Shown here piece after piece: positions 47,001-55,020 of a DNA stretch of 64,000 nucleotides. The translations under genes were made by a program, and so were the position numbers. Within the stretch, counting starts at the first letter, position 1; each line of letters starts with the position of its first letter. This stretch comes from Pedobacter sp. W3I1 (GTDB taxonomy: Bacteria > Bacteroidota > Bacteroidia > Sphingobacteriales > Sphingobacteriaceae): assembly GCF_030816015.1 (NCBI RefSeq), contig NZ_JAUSXN010000001.1, positions 558,001 through 622,000 of the forward strand. The letters are read 5' to 3'. The notes under the pieces were generated by a model. The model was not told the origin of the DNA. It saw only the letters and a list, made by a program, of their open reading frames with translations, and did no database searches.

Positions 47001-47229
47001 CATAAGTAAAGGCTACAATTGCACCCTTAGCCGGAATGGTAATTTTGTAAACGCCATTCGCATCAGTACTCGCTCCAGTTTTCGAATCCTTTATTGATAC
47101 ACTCACGCCTATTAGTGGCTGCCCATCAGATTTATCCTTCACAGTTCCTGTTAATTGCCTGTTTTGTGCCTGAGCTACAGATAATCCAAAAAAAGAGAGA
47201 AGCGCTAAAAAGAGTAAAACTCTGCTCAT
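44008..47229 (-). CDS. SusC/RagA family TonB-dependent outer-membrane transporter
   Basis: 1073 residues: signal peptide (to about A21), a carboxypeptidase-regulatory-like domain (about 24-100, LTGTVKDKSDGQPLIGVSV), a plug domain (about 110-230, with VRGGGSLTQSNAPLYIVDGV and SAIYGARAANGV-type motifs) and a 22-strand barrel ending in an aromatic-rich C-terminus (RYILAGLNVTF). It imports oligosaccharides using TonB energy. It is first in a minus-strand operon with susD and the beta-helix lipoprotein. The 265-bp gap to the divergent LacI-family gene holds candidate operators. Confidence 0.97.
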   Translation of the reverse strand: MSRVLLFLALLSFFGLSVAQAQNRQLTGTVKDKSDGQPLIGVSVSIKDSKTGASTDANGVYKITIPAKGAIVAFTYVGYKTRNVVITDQSKLDVNLEEDANNLQEVTVNVGYGTVSRDKLSSAVSSVTAKDLADFPVSTAAQALAGKLAGVSVTTTEGAPGAEIEVKVRGGGSLTQSNAPLYIVDGVQLDNALSLLSPNEIQSIDVLKDIASTAIYGARAANGVVIITTKGGKEMKTTVSFDAYAGARQIVNELSVMNPYEYVSYQYQLYNYNTSQDVKDSFTKRYGTFEDLDIYKNVQNMDWQDKVFGRQAFSNTQVLNLAGGTKTTTFNFTANNTSEDGIMLNSGYRRTFASFRFDHKISDKFRTGINLRYSRQRIDGVGTSSTGSQGTNRLRNSVRYQPYNGAGDSGDQFDADYGATLLTNPITLANQELKYDYRNDFISSAYLSYQILKNLSFKSTLGLNFTDRKTNTFNGPLSGVARNSAGLPVVVLANSNTTTLTNSNTLNYRPNLGGKHELDILLGQEINQSDNKNNSTTVKYFPTNITADEAFGNIQKASPGTGQVQDAPTTGVSGFRLFSYFGRATYTFDNKYILTALVRRDGSSLFAENNRWGTFPSAQFAWRASEEGFVKNAQLNWLDNLKVRASYGSAGNNRIDPDLYKTLFYTNSVSAGYAASDASITPGLATTALANPLLKWETTISLNFGVDFSLFKNRLSGSIDVYNNHVKNLILNADIPSILGNAFQLQNVGSTQNNGLEFQLTGLIAKTKSFTYSSSFNIAFNRNKVLGLASGVTAVKAASGWVNSLDDFYVEVGKPVGQFYGYVSNGFYTLDDFDRAAYESTNKWVLKSGVTDNAAIIGKATVAPGDMKLLKTTNSASNVITVDDRTVLGNAQPKFTGGFNQQLAYKGFDMSIFVNFSVGGKEYNANKVEFTSQYNVKDNNLLSVMNDRWKWYNTNGALITNWDQLAAANADTKIWTPVTNNYFLTSYSIEDASYLRISNVTLGYSLPSKLLSRTKIINKVRFYATVNNLYTITGYKGYDPEASTRRNNPLTPGVDYAAYPRSRYILAGLNVTF

Positions 47230-47269
47230 AGTTATTTATTTATTTGAAGTAATTTGGTTTTTTATGATG

Positions 47270-47285
47270 CTGCAATCGCTTGCAG
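47270..47285. promoter_or_regulatory. Candidate LacI-type operator between susC and the regulator gene
   Basis: CTGCAATCGCTTGCAG is a 16-bp palindrome with a central CG and matches at 14 of 16 positions, the typical form of LacI/GalR operators. It lies ~40 bp upstream of susC. Confidence 0.6.
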
Positions 47286-47397
47286 ATAGAATATAATTCT
47301 ATTTCGGGATGTTATAAGTTAGTTTATATTTGGTTACGTTGATGTAACAATTTTACAAACTTAAAACCAATTGAAACCAGATTTAACTAAAAAAGTG

Positions 47398-47430
47398 TGC
47401 AAACGTTCCCAAAAACGTTAGCTTAACGTT
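47398..47430. promoter_or_regulatory. Two further palindromes near the LacI-family gene
   Basis: TGCAAACGTTCCCA (47398-47411) has LacI-type symmetry around CG. AACGTTA (47414-47420) and TAACGTT (47424-47430) form a second inverted repeat. They sit ~65-95 bp before the regulator start and could serve autoregulation or the susC promoter. A minus-strand TAAGTTTG at 47356-47363 is a possible susC -7 element. Confidence 0.45.
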
Positions 47431-47494
47431 TATTAATATTGCTGAGTGATCCCCTTAAAGAGATATTTTTTGTAACTTGTACGCAATACGAAAC

Positions 47495-48511
47495 ATGAGA
47501 TTTGAAACATCTACCATAAAAGATATTGCTAAAGCATTAGGCCTGTCTACCTCTACAGTTTCCAGGGCTTTAAGAGACCGTTACGAAATTAGTGAGGAAA
47601 CCAAGAAGCTTGTTTTAGCCTATGCCGAAAAAGTAAATTACCGTGCCAATCCAATTGCCAGAAGTTTAAAGGAGCGTCGTAGCTATTCTATCGGCATTAT
47701 TGTAAGCGAAATTGCCAACAACTTTTTTTCACAGGTTATAAATGGCATTGAATCAATCGCCTACGATAAAGATTATCATGTTATTATTTCTCAAAGCCAC
47801 GAATCGTACAAGCAGGAGAAACTAAACGTAGAACACTTAGCATCGCGTTCTATTGACGGTTTATTAATTGCGCTTTCTTCAGAAACACAGGATATCGATT
47901 ATTTAAGAGATTTATACGCTAAGGGTTTGCCAATTGTATTTTTTGATCGCGTGCCAAAAGATTTTGAAACCCATAAGGTAATCGCAAATAACTTTAAGGG
48001 GTCATTTGATGCCACAGAACATCTTATTTTATCAGGAAAAAGAACTATTGCCCATTTAACAAATTCCGAAAACCTTTCGATCACGAAAGAAAGGTTAGAA
48101 GGTTATAAAGCGGCTTTACTTAAATATCACATCGAATTTAGGCCCGAGCTGGTTAAATATTGCCAGCATGGTGGTATGCATAGTGCAGAACTGGAACAGG
48201 CGGTGAAAGAAATTTTGCCATTACAACCTGATGGGATTTTTATTTCGAGCGACCGCTTAACCACAGGCTGTATTATGGCGCTGAAGAAAACCAATCCTGA
48301 GGTGGCACATAAAATTGCGATTGCAGGTTTTACCAATTCTAATCTGGTTGAATTGTTTTCGCCATCGCTAACCTCGGTCAAACAACCGGCATTCGAAATG
48401 GGACAGGTAGCCACCGAATTGTTAATCTCCATGATCGAAGCCAAAAGACCTATAACTGAGTTCGAAACGAAAGTTTTGGATACTGAACTGGTGAAGATGC
48501 AGAAGCGATGA
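47495..48511 (+). CDS. LacI/GalR family transcriptional regulator of the pectin locus
   Basis: 338 residues from the ATG at 47495; an in-frame TTG at 47477 is less likely. The helix-turn-helix is at the N-terminus (STIKDIAKALGLSTSTVSRA), with a hinge region (NYRANPIARSLKERRS) and a periplasmic-binding-protein-like effector domain (IGIIVSEIANNFFSQVINGI onward). It is divergent to susC, with palindromic sites between them and a related site before the first methylesterase. It should repress the locus until a uronate or KDG-like intermediate binds; the effector is an inference. Confidence 0.93.
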   Translation: MRFETSTIKDIAKALGLSTSTVSRALRDRYEISEETKKLVLAYAEKVNYRANPIARSLKERRSYSIGIIVSEIANNFFSQVINGIESIAYDKDYHVIISQSHESYKQEKLNVEHLASRSIDGLLIALSSETQDIDYLRDLYAKGLPIVFFDRVPKDFETHKVIANNFKGSFDATEHLILSGKRTIAHLTNSENLSITKERLEGYKAALLKYHIEFRPELVKYCQHGGMHSAELEQAVKEILPLQPDGIFISSDRLTTGCIMALKKTNPEVAHKIAIAGFTNSNLVELFSPSLTSVKQPAFEMGQVATELLISMIEAKRPITEFETKVLDTELVKMQKR

Positions 48512-48581
48512 GCGCTAAGCGAAGAGCGATTGGCGTACAATTAAACGCTTAACGCTAGTCGCCAAACGCTCTACAAATTAT

Positions 48582-48589
48582 TACCTTTG
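48582..48589 (+). promoter_or_regulatory. -7 promoter element at the rlmI-like gene
   Basis: TACCTTTG, an exact TAnnTTTG, ends 4 bases before the ATG at 48594. Transcription would begin at or next to the ATG, implying a leaderless or nearly leaderless mRNA. Confidence 0.5.
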
Positions 48590-48593
48590 CAAC

Positions 48594-49779
48594 ATGGTAG
48601 AAATCACATTAAAAAAGGGTAAAGAAAAAGCGGCATTACAAAGACATCCATGGGTATTTTCCGGTGCATTAGAAAAAGTTAAGGGAAAACCTGAAGATGG
48701 TGATGTAGTAAAAGTTTTTGCTTTCGATAATGAATTTCTGGCCTATGGGTATTACAATAGCAATTCGCGTGTTGCCGTTCGTCTTTTAGAATGGGATGAA
48801 GCGCAAACTATTGATAATAGCTGGTACCAGAACCGGTTAAAACAGGCCATTGCTTCACGTCAGTTTATTTTAAGTGAGCAGACCAATACCTGCCGACTGG
48901 TTTTTAGCGAGGCTGATTTTCTGCCAGGTTTAATTGTTGATCAATATGCCGATTTCTTGTCGGTGCAGATTTTAAGTTCTGGAATTGAAAAGGTTTAAAA
49001 CAGAGATCGTAGAAATACTGAAAGCAGAATTAAAACCAAAAGGAATATTCGATAAAAGTGATGCAACCGCACGTACCCATGAAGGTTTACCCATTGAAAA
49101 TGGATTACTTTGGGGCGAAAACCCACCAGAATTTTTGGAGGTAAAAGAAAATGGAATTATTTACCACATCAATATTGCTGAAGGACAAAAATCAGGATTT
49201 TACTGCGATCAGCGTGATAACAGGCGCATTTTGGCCAGTTATACTAAAGGTAAGAAGGTTTTAGACTGCTTTAGCTATAGTGGCGGTTTTAGCTTGAATA
49301 GCCTGGCGAATGGTGCTGCAAGCATTACCAGTGTTGATAGTTCGGGTTTAGCTGTTGAAACATTAAAACAGAACGTAGCCCTAAACAAATTCGATGTGGA
49401 TAAAGTAACGACCATTCAATCAGATGTAAATAAACAACTCAGGGTTTTCAAAGAATCGGGAGAATTGTTTGATGTGATTGTGCTCGACCCACCTAAATAT
49501 GCACCTTCACGATCAGCTTTGGATCGTGCAGCAAGAGCCTATAAAGATTTGAACCGTTTAGGTATGTTATTACTAGAAAAAGGGGGCTTATTGGCTACTT
49601 TCTCTTGCTCGGGAGCGGTTGATATTGAAACCTTTAAACAGATTATCGCCTGGGCAGCACTTGATGCAGGCAAAGAAGTTCAGATTATTAAACAATTCTG
49701 CCAACCAGAAGATCATCCGGTCCGGATTTCTTTTCCAGAAGGAGAATACTTAAAGGGATTGTTGTTAAGGGTACTATAA
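48594..49779 (+). pseudogene. rlmI: RlmI-like 23S rRNA (cytosine) methyltransferase, interrupted by a +1 frameshift
   Basis: Class I SAM-dependent rRNA methyltransferase. The first part (48594-48998) has the N-terminal PUA domain and ends at GIEKV. The second (from about 48985) has the EEHD-type linker and Rossmann domain with LDCFSYSGGFSLNSLANGA, VDSSGLAVE and the catalytic VLDPPKYAPS. Removing one A from the AAAA run 48988-48991 joins GIE to RFKTEIVEIL and gives a 394-residue protein, close to the 396 of E. coli RlmI. The TTG 'start' of the second frame is therefore an artefact of the shift. Either a real recent mutation or a sequence error. Confidence 0.85.
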
Positions 49780-49887
49780 ACGTAATCCGTACATCGATTT
49801 TAAACCACAAAGACACAATAGCACCAAGATTTTAAACATTAACCAGGTGTTATCGTGTCTTTGTGATAAGCTGAAAGCGGAATCTAA

Positions 49888-50322
49888 TTATCCAACCATT
49901 ACTTTAGCGGTAATGGCCAGCCTGTTCCAGGCATTAATAGTTACTATCGCCACAATAATCTGCGCTAATTCCTGCTCGTTAAAAAAGCTTGCTGCTTTTT
50001 GATAAGTTGCATCAGAAACATGGTGGCTAATTAAAGTTACTTCTTCCGTTAAGGCTAAAACAGCTTCCTCTTGCGGCGTAAATAAGGTAGTTTCTCTCCA
50101 GGCATTTAATAAATACAAACGTTGTTCAGTTTCTCCTATTTTACGGGCATCGGTTGAGTGCATATTCAAGCAAAATGCACAGCCGTTAATCTGCGATGCA
50201 CGCATTTTAATCAGTTCCAAAAGAATCGGATCTAGTTTGCTGGTTGATAAATATTTCTCTAAACCGTACATGGCTTGGTAAGCTGCAGGCTCTACTTTTG
50301 GGATATCAATTCTACTTTCCAT
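49888..50322 (-). CDS. Carboxymuconolactone decarboxylase/AhpD-like protein
   Basis: 144 residues of the AhpD-like superfamily. The redox CxxC is C48-A-F-C51 with H55 downstream (INGCAFCLNMH), as in alkylhydroperoxidase AhpD-core proteins, so peroxide-reducing activity is more likely than decarboxylation. It has no signal peptide and should be cytoplasmic. It stands alone, with a repeat-rich gap upstream and no clear partner reductase nearby. Confidence 0.9.
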   Translation of the reverse strand: MESRIDIPKVEPAAYQAMYGLEKYLSTSKLDPILLELIKMRASQINGCAFCLNMHSTDARKIGETEQRLYLLNAWRETTLFTPQEEAVLALTEEVTLISHHVSDATYQKAASFFNEQELAQIIVAIVTINAWNRLAITAKVMVG

Positions 50323-50459
50323 TTTATTTGTTTTTTGATTACGATGTAAAGGTCTGCAACTTAACGATCAAAAAACTTAATGTAGTTTAAGAAATGATTA
50401 GCTAACACAAAGGGCACAAAGGCTTTCGCAAAGTGCGCTAAATAGGGTTAAAAGGCCTG

Positions 50460-50600
50460 TTATTTCGCCATTTAATGTTACTCGATAAAATTTATGCGAT
50501 TCTTCATTTCAACCGCAGTGGAGAAATTTATGGGTAATTTATTTAATAACAGAACTTACAGATTTCTCCATTCCGCTTCGCTCCAGTCGAAATGACGAAA
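50460..50600. repeat. Dispersed repeat with inverted GTCGAAATGACG-type ends
   Basis: The 343-bp gap 50323-50665 has no gene. It holds CATTTCAACCGCAGTGGAG (near 50505), facing AGATTTCTCCATTCC and CCAGTCGAAATGACG (to about 50597). This is the same family as the block at 11371-11472. Confidence 0.5.
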
Positions 50601-50665
50601 ATCAATAAGCCCAACTCTGTGTGCTTCGCGTTTCTTTCTCTGCGAACTTTGCGGTTAACAAAGTC

Positions 50666-51235
50666 CTATTTCTTCGCCCTGATTTTACTTAAAAATTCTG
50701 GTGTAAAGCCGAGGTAAGAAGCCAGCATATACTGTGGCACACGCTGTACAAATTCGGGGAATAAACTATTAAAATGGCGGTATCTTTCTTCAGCGGTTTG
50801 GCTGTATAGGAATTTTATCCTCCGCTGTGAGGCCTGATGATTTTTCTGCAGAATCAATCTGAAATATCGCTCCAGCTTAGGTAATTTATGGAACATTTCT
50901 TCATAATGATGGTGTTCAATGGCAATCACCTCCGTTGTTTCTGCTGCCTGGATATAAAATTCAGATTGCTCATGAAATAGAAAGCTGGTTAGATCAGTAA
51001 TCCACCAGTTTTCGATTGCAAACTGTGTGGTTTGCTCAGCACCCTTTATGTCAATGAAATAAAGCCTCAGGCAGCCTTTTACTACAAAATAATTCGCCCT
51101 GCAGGTTTGTCCTTCTTCTAATAAAAAAGCCTTCTTTTTAACAGAAAAAGATTTGAGAAACGGGGCAAGAATTTCCTGCTCTTCGTTACTCAAATCTATA
51201 AATTTATTAATATGCTTATAAAGTGCGCTACCCAT
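50666..51235 (-). CDS. Crp/Fnr family transcriptional regulator
   Basis: 189 residues from the ATG ending at 51235; an upstream in-frame start at 51265 is possible but adds no conserved sequence. Beta-roll effector domain (VKKKAFLLEEGQTCRANYFV, GCLRLYFID) and C-terminal helix-turn-helix (VPQYMLASYLGFTPEFLSKI). As with its relative at 10338-10907, the cNMP-binding residues are not evident. It lies 55 bp downstream of the GLPGLI gene on the same strand; a link is possible. The divergently read neighbours do not suggest a target. Confidence 0.9.
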   Translation of the reverse strand: MGSALYKHINKFIDLSNEEQEILAPFLKSFSVKKKAFLLEEGQTCRANYFVVKGCLRLYFIDIKGAEQTTQFAIENWWITDLTSFLFHEQSEFYIQAAETTEVIAIEHHHYEEMFHKLPKLERYFRLILQKNHQASQRRIKFLYSQTAEERYRHFNSLFPEFVQRVPQYMLASYLGFTPEFLSKIRAKK

Positions 51236-51289
51236 TGCTATATATTGATGAGCTAAAATAGGCAAAATTATAAAAACGAAATCAATAGC

Positions 51290-52078
51290 TTAAAGTGAAA
51301 AAGCCTTTAGCTCCGAAAGCGCTTCAGGGCCGTAATTCTTTAATGCTGAAGTTATTTTATCCGCTAAACCTTTATTATTGGTTGGTTTTCCTTTTGTAGG
51401 TGGAGTTAAGTCTTTTTCAGGAACGACAACTTCTGTTACTTTAGTAGCAAACCATGTTATGTTTTCGTGCGGCAAAGCCAAACCTAAAATCATCCCTGGC
51501 AACCCGGTAAATGATTCTGGGCCACCAGAAACGGCGATCTGGTTAGCATAATAAGCCACTACATAAATCGAATCCATAATAATGGCGTTGGCTCTGCGGC
51601 ATTCGTAACCCGCAATTTCTCTTGTTTCATCGGTAATTTTCCAGTTAATCTTACGCAGACTGTCTTTAACCAGATAGGTATCTTCATAAACTGCTTTTTG
51701 AGCAATACTGGTGCTGGTATTATAATCGGTAGCTATTGTATTTTTTAAATCGACAAGCGCATCCCTTGCAACCCAGCTTGGGTTTGCGGTTTCCTCTACA
51801 GATGGCCATTTATATAAGCTTTTATCCTTGTTAAAGCTTAGGGTACTTTTAGCAACTTTAAATTGAGGATTATTCTTCTTGTATTGATCAAAAGCCTGGG
51901 CCATATAAGACTCATTATCTTTATTGATTTTCTTTTTGATCAAAGCATACATATTCGATCTTTTTTCAAACTCGATTATGCCATTTTGTACGAAGTGTAT
52001 ATTTTGAGCAGATAAGCTCTTGCTGATGAAAATAACAGCAAATAAGATGATATATTTTAGTGTAGTTTTCATGATCAT
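51290..52078 (-). CDS. GLPGLI family protein
   Basis: 262 residues. A signal peptide (MKTTLKYIILFAVIFISKSLSAQ) makes it periplasmic or outer-membrane associated. The name-giving motif is present as FTGLPGMILGLALP (about 192-205). GLPGLI proteins are Bacteroidota-specific and of unknown activity. The start overlaps the stop of the upstream beta-barrel gene as TAATG at 52078; a second ATG at 52072 starts right at the signal peptide and is an equal choice. The pairing with an OMP barrel gene is a recurrent feature of the family. Confidence 0.88.
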   Translation of the reverse strand: MIMKTTLKYIILFAVIFISKSLSAQNIHFVQNGIIEFEKRSNMYALIKKKINKDNESYMAQAFDQYKKNNPQFKVAKSTLSFNKDKSLYKWPSVEETANPSWVARDALVDLKNTIATDYNTSTSIAQKAVYEDTYLVKDSLRKINWKITDETREIAGYECRRANAIIMDSIYVVAYYANQIAVSGGPESFTGLPGMILGLALPHENITWFATKVTEVVVPEKDLTPPTKGKPTNNKGLADKITSALKNYGPEALSELKAFSL

Positions 52079-54882
52079 TATTTTTGAGTTTTAATACCGC
52101 CGCCCATTTTGCTAAAATCCCATGATACCGAGAACATTAAATACCGCCTTATAGTGGTATAACTGCTTTGGCTTATGGTTGTATTGTTGGCCGAACGGTT
52201 AAAACCGATATTTTGGTTTAAGATATCATTTACGGTTGCAGAGAACTTTAAATTTTCGGCTTTGAAGAATTTTTTGCTTAAGGATGCATTCCAGATCAGA
52301 CGCTCAAAGCTTTCGGTTAGCACTTGTGTTTTTCCATTGTACTGGTATTCTGCATCTGTTGATATTTCAAACTTCCCAGGTAATTGCACATTACCTGACG
52401 CATAACCAGTCCATCCCCACCCATCACTATTCCTGCCAATACTTGCTCTTGCCATATTATATGAGGGGCCAAAGCGTGTATAAAAGCTATAACTTTTATC
52501 TTTGTATTTCGAGATATTTAATCCCCCGCTGTAGCTATAGTTTTTAGTGTTATTTAAGGTCCTGCCTAAATCAGTGGTAATAAAGTTATAAGAAGAACTT
52601 CCACTTGCGTTTGCGTTTAAACCAATATTTATCTCTCCAAGCGCGTTTACCTTCCTGCTGATTTGTCCATATAAATAAAAATTCGTCTGCATTTTATCAT
52701 TGTAATTGATATAGCGATAGGTACTTTTACCAACATTATCAGTTGTTACATCGCTAATAATTGGATTTGCAGTAAAGCTGTAGGAACCGCTTAACCAAAC
52801 CGATTGATTGGTTAAAACTTTGTAAGAGCTATAACTAGCGCTAACATTGCTCCTAAACGACGGTCTTAAATCTTGATTTCCTTCCACAACATTAAACGGA
52901 TCATTATTTATCCTAACCGGCTGAAGTTGATCAAGTGAGGGTTGGTTGGTATTACCATTATAGTTGATCCGTAATGATTTTTGCTGAGAAAAACGATATT
53001 GATAAGATGCTTGCGGCATGTAATTAATAAAGTTTCTGACATAGGTTTTGTTGTGGTAAATGTCATCCTGCTTAAAATTTACACCACTAAACTTCGATCC
53101 AAAATTGATAACAGTTTTACCTTTTTTATAGTTGAAAATTGCACCAGCCTGATTAATGGTCTGGTTCAGTTCAAAGTTGTTGCTGTAAAGGGTATCTAAT
53201 ATATCATACCTGCCACTTAATGATTGATTAAAGGATAGCCGATCTGATTTTCCATTCATTAAAGTTAGGCCATAGTTAATAATCACGGTTAAAGTTTTTG
53301 AAAGAGGCTCGGTATAAGCAGCATTTAACTTAAAGGCACTATTTGTGATATCGTTAGTCTTTAATTGATTAGTGAGACTATCTATTATTCCAGTTCCAGT
53401 CTGGTTTGCCCGTTTGTTAAGCGAGTTTAAGTACCCTTCGCTGTTACTTTTGTTGATCGATTGATTTAAATTTAATGATAATGTGCGACCTTTTTTCTTT
53501 AATTTTTTGGTGAATAAAACGTTCATGTTAAAACTTTGATCATCTACCTCATTGCTTAGCGTTCTATCTGATGAATTTAGGAATTTATCATTCTCACCGG
53601 TAGTTGAGGTTAAAAAATGGTTTGAGGTATTACTTTTTTTCAATGCGCCATCAACATTAACTTTCATGGTCAAAGTCGTATCGATTTTTAGCTCATACAT
53701 GGCATCCAGTTTTTGTCTGAACATGTCATTATCGAAAGATTCATCAGAGGTATTATTCTGTACTCCCGATTCCAAATTGTTCTGACTTATTGAGTTTCGA
53801 GTACCCTGAACCCTGATCGATCCAATTTTGTAATTGGTGTTTAACGATTCTTTATCCTTATTCCATTTGTTATCGAAATGCAAACCACCGGTTCTGGCTA
53901 CTGGTAAACCCTGACCATTATATTGTCCATCATAACTATCAAAATCATCGCCTCCGCTACTAAAATACATTCCACCATCATCACTCATCGTCAGGCCACC
54001 AGAAGCTCCGTATTTATCCCGGTCATCCCAGCCTAAACCTACTGTTCCATTATTGCCCAAAATGCCGTAGGCCGAAAATTTCTTTTTGCCCCAGAATTTA
54101 TTAAACATTCCCTGGCCCTGATAAAAATCTTTTGTTCCATAACCACCTTGCACTTTACCGAAATAACCGTTCTTTTTATCTTCTTTTAGTTTGATGTTAA
54201 GTGTTTTGGTTTTTTCGCCATCATCAACGCCAGTAAAGCTGGCCTGATCGCTTGCTTTATCGTAAAGTTGAACCGATTCTACCATATCAGCACGAAGATT
54301 TTTCGTGACCAATGTAGGATCATCACCAAAAAATTCTTCACCATCTACCAATACCTTCGGAACCGTTTTGCCTTGAGCTGTAATTTTCCCGTCCTTATCT
54401 ACCTGAAAGCCCGGAAACTGTTTAATCAGATCTTCCACTTTTGAGTTTGGTTCGATATTATATGCTTTTGGATCAAACTCTGTGGTATCACCTTTAATTT
54501 TTATGGCTGTTCTGTTTCCTTTAATAATTACATCGGCTAGGATTTTGGCCATCCCGGTAAGGTTAATCTTTCCATAATCTTTAACCAGAGCGGTAGAATC
54601 GAGTGTAAAATGATCTACAAAATCTGCGTACTTAGGATAAGAAACCAATAGGATAAACTTCCCGTTTTTAATTCCGGTAAGCTCGAATGAGCCATTTTCT
54701 GCTGCCCGGGTAAATTTTACCAAAGTAGAATCTTTTGCATTTAAAACGGCAATAGAGGTTCCCGATAAAAGAGTTGTCGATGCAGTATCAATCGTTCGGC
54801 CTTTAATGGTATGAAGGCTCTGTGCTTTTGAATAAGTAGTAATAAAAATAAAAAAGCACAACGAGAGTAATAGGCGTTTCAT
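52078..54882 (-). CDS. TonB-dependent-receptor-like outer-membrane beta-barrel protein
   Basis: 934 residues: signal peptide (to about A20), carboxypeptidase-regulatory-like domain (about 24-105), a plug-like region (FPGFQVDKDGKITAQGKTV, VLVDGEEFFGDDPTLVTKNL) and a large barrel of the OMP_b-brl_3 type rich in Asn/Ser/Tyr strands. A DDRDKYGASGG to FSSGGDDFDSYDG stretch forms an acidic, glycine-rich loop. It is probably an outer-membrane receptor or assembly factor for an unknown ligand; no TonB box can be pointed to with confidence. It is translationally coupled to the GLPGLI gene. Confidence 0.85.
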   Translation of the reverse strand: MKRLLLSLCFFIFITTYSKAQSLHTIKGRTIDTASTTLLSGTSIAVLNAKDSTLVKFTRAAENGSFELTGIKNGKFILLVSYPKYADFVDHFTLDSTALVKDYGKINLTGMAKILADVIIKGNRTAIKIKGDTTEFDPKAYNIEPNSKVEDLIKQFPGFQVDKDGKITAQGKTVPKVLVDGEEFFGDDPTLVTKNLRADMVESVQLYDKASDQASFTGVDDGEKTKTLNIKLKEDKKNGYFGKVQGGYGTKDFYQGQGMFNKFWGKKKFSAYGILGNNGTVGLGWDDRDKYGASGGLTMSDDGGMYFSSGGDDFDSYDGQYNGQGLPVARTGGLHFDNKWNKDKESLNTNYKIGSIRVQGTRNSISQNNLESGVQNNTSDESFDNDMFRQKLDAMYELKIDTTLTMKVNVDGALKKSNTSNHFLTSTTGENDKFLNSSDRTLSNEVDDQSFNMNVLFTKKLKKKGRTLSLNLNQSINKSNSEGYLNSLNKRANQTGTGIIDSLTNQLKTNDITNSAFKLNAAYTEPLSKTLTVIINYGLTLMNGKSDRLSFNQSLSGRYDILDTLYSNNFELNQTINQAGAIFNYKKGKTVINFGSKFSGVNFKQDDIYHNKTYVRNFINYMPQASYQYRFSQQKSLRINYNGNTNQPSLDQLQPVRINNDPFNVVEGNQDLRPSFRSNVSASYSSYKVLTNQSVWLSGSYSFTANPIISDVTTDNVGKSTYRYINYNDKMQTNFYLYGQISRKVNALGEINIGLNANASGSSSYNFITTDLGRTLNNTKNYSYSGGLNISKYKDKSYSFYTRFGPSYNMARASIGRNSDGWGWTGYASGNVQLPGKFEISTDAEYQYNGKTQVLTESFERLIWNASLSKKFFKAENLKFSATVNDILNQNIGFNRSANNTTISQSSYTTIRRYLMFSVSWDFSKMGGGIKTQK

Positions 54883-55020
54883 AGATAGGATTTGGTTTTG
54901 TTTGCCGAATATAAAACTAATATGTTAGTTGTTGGTAATGATTTAACCTTTTTTAACAATTTAAAGACTGATGCATAGCCATTAAGCACAAAAGGTTATA
55001 TCTTTAATAAAAAAAATCAG

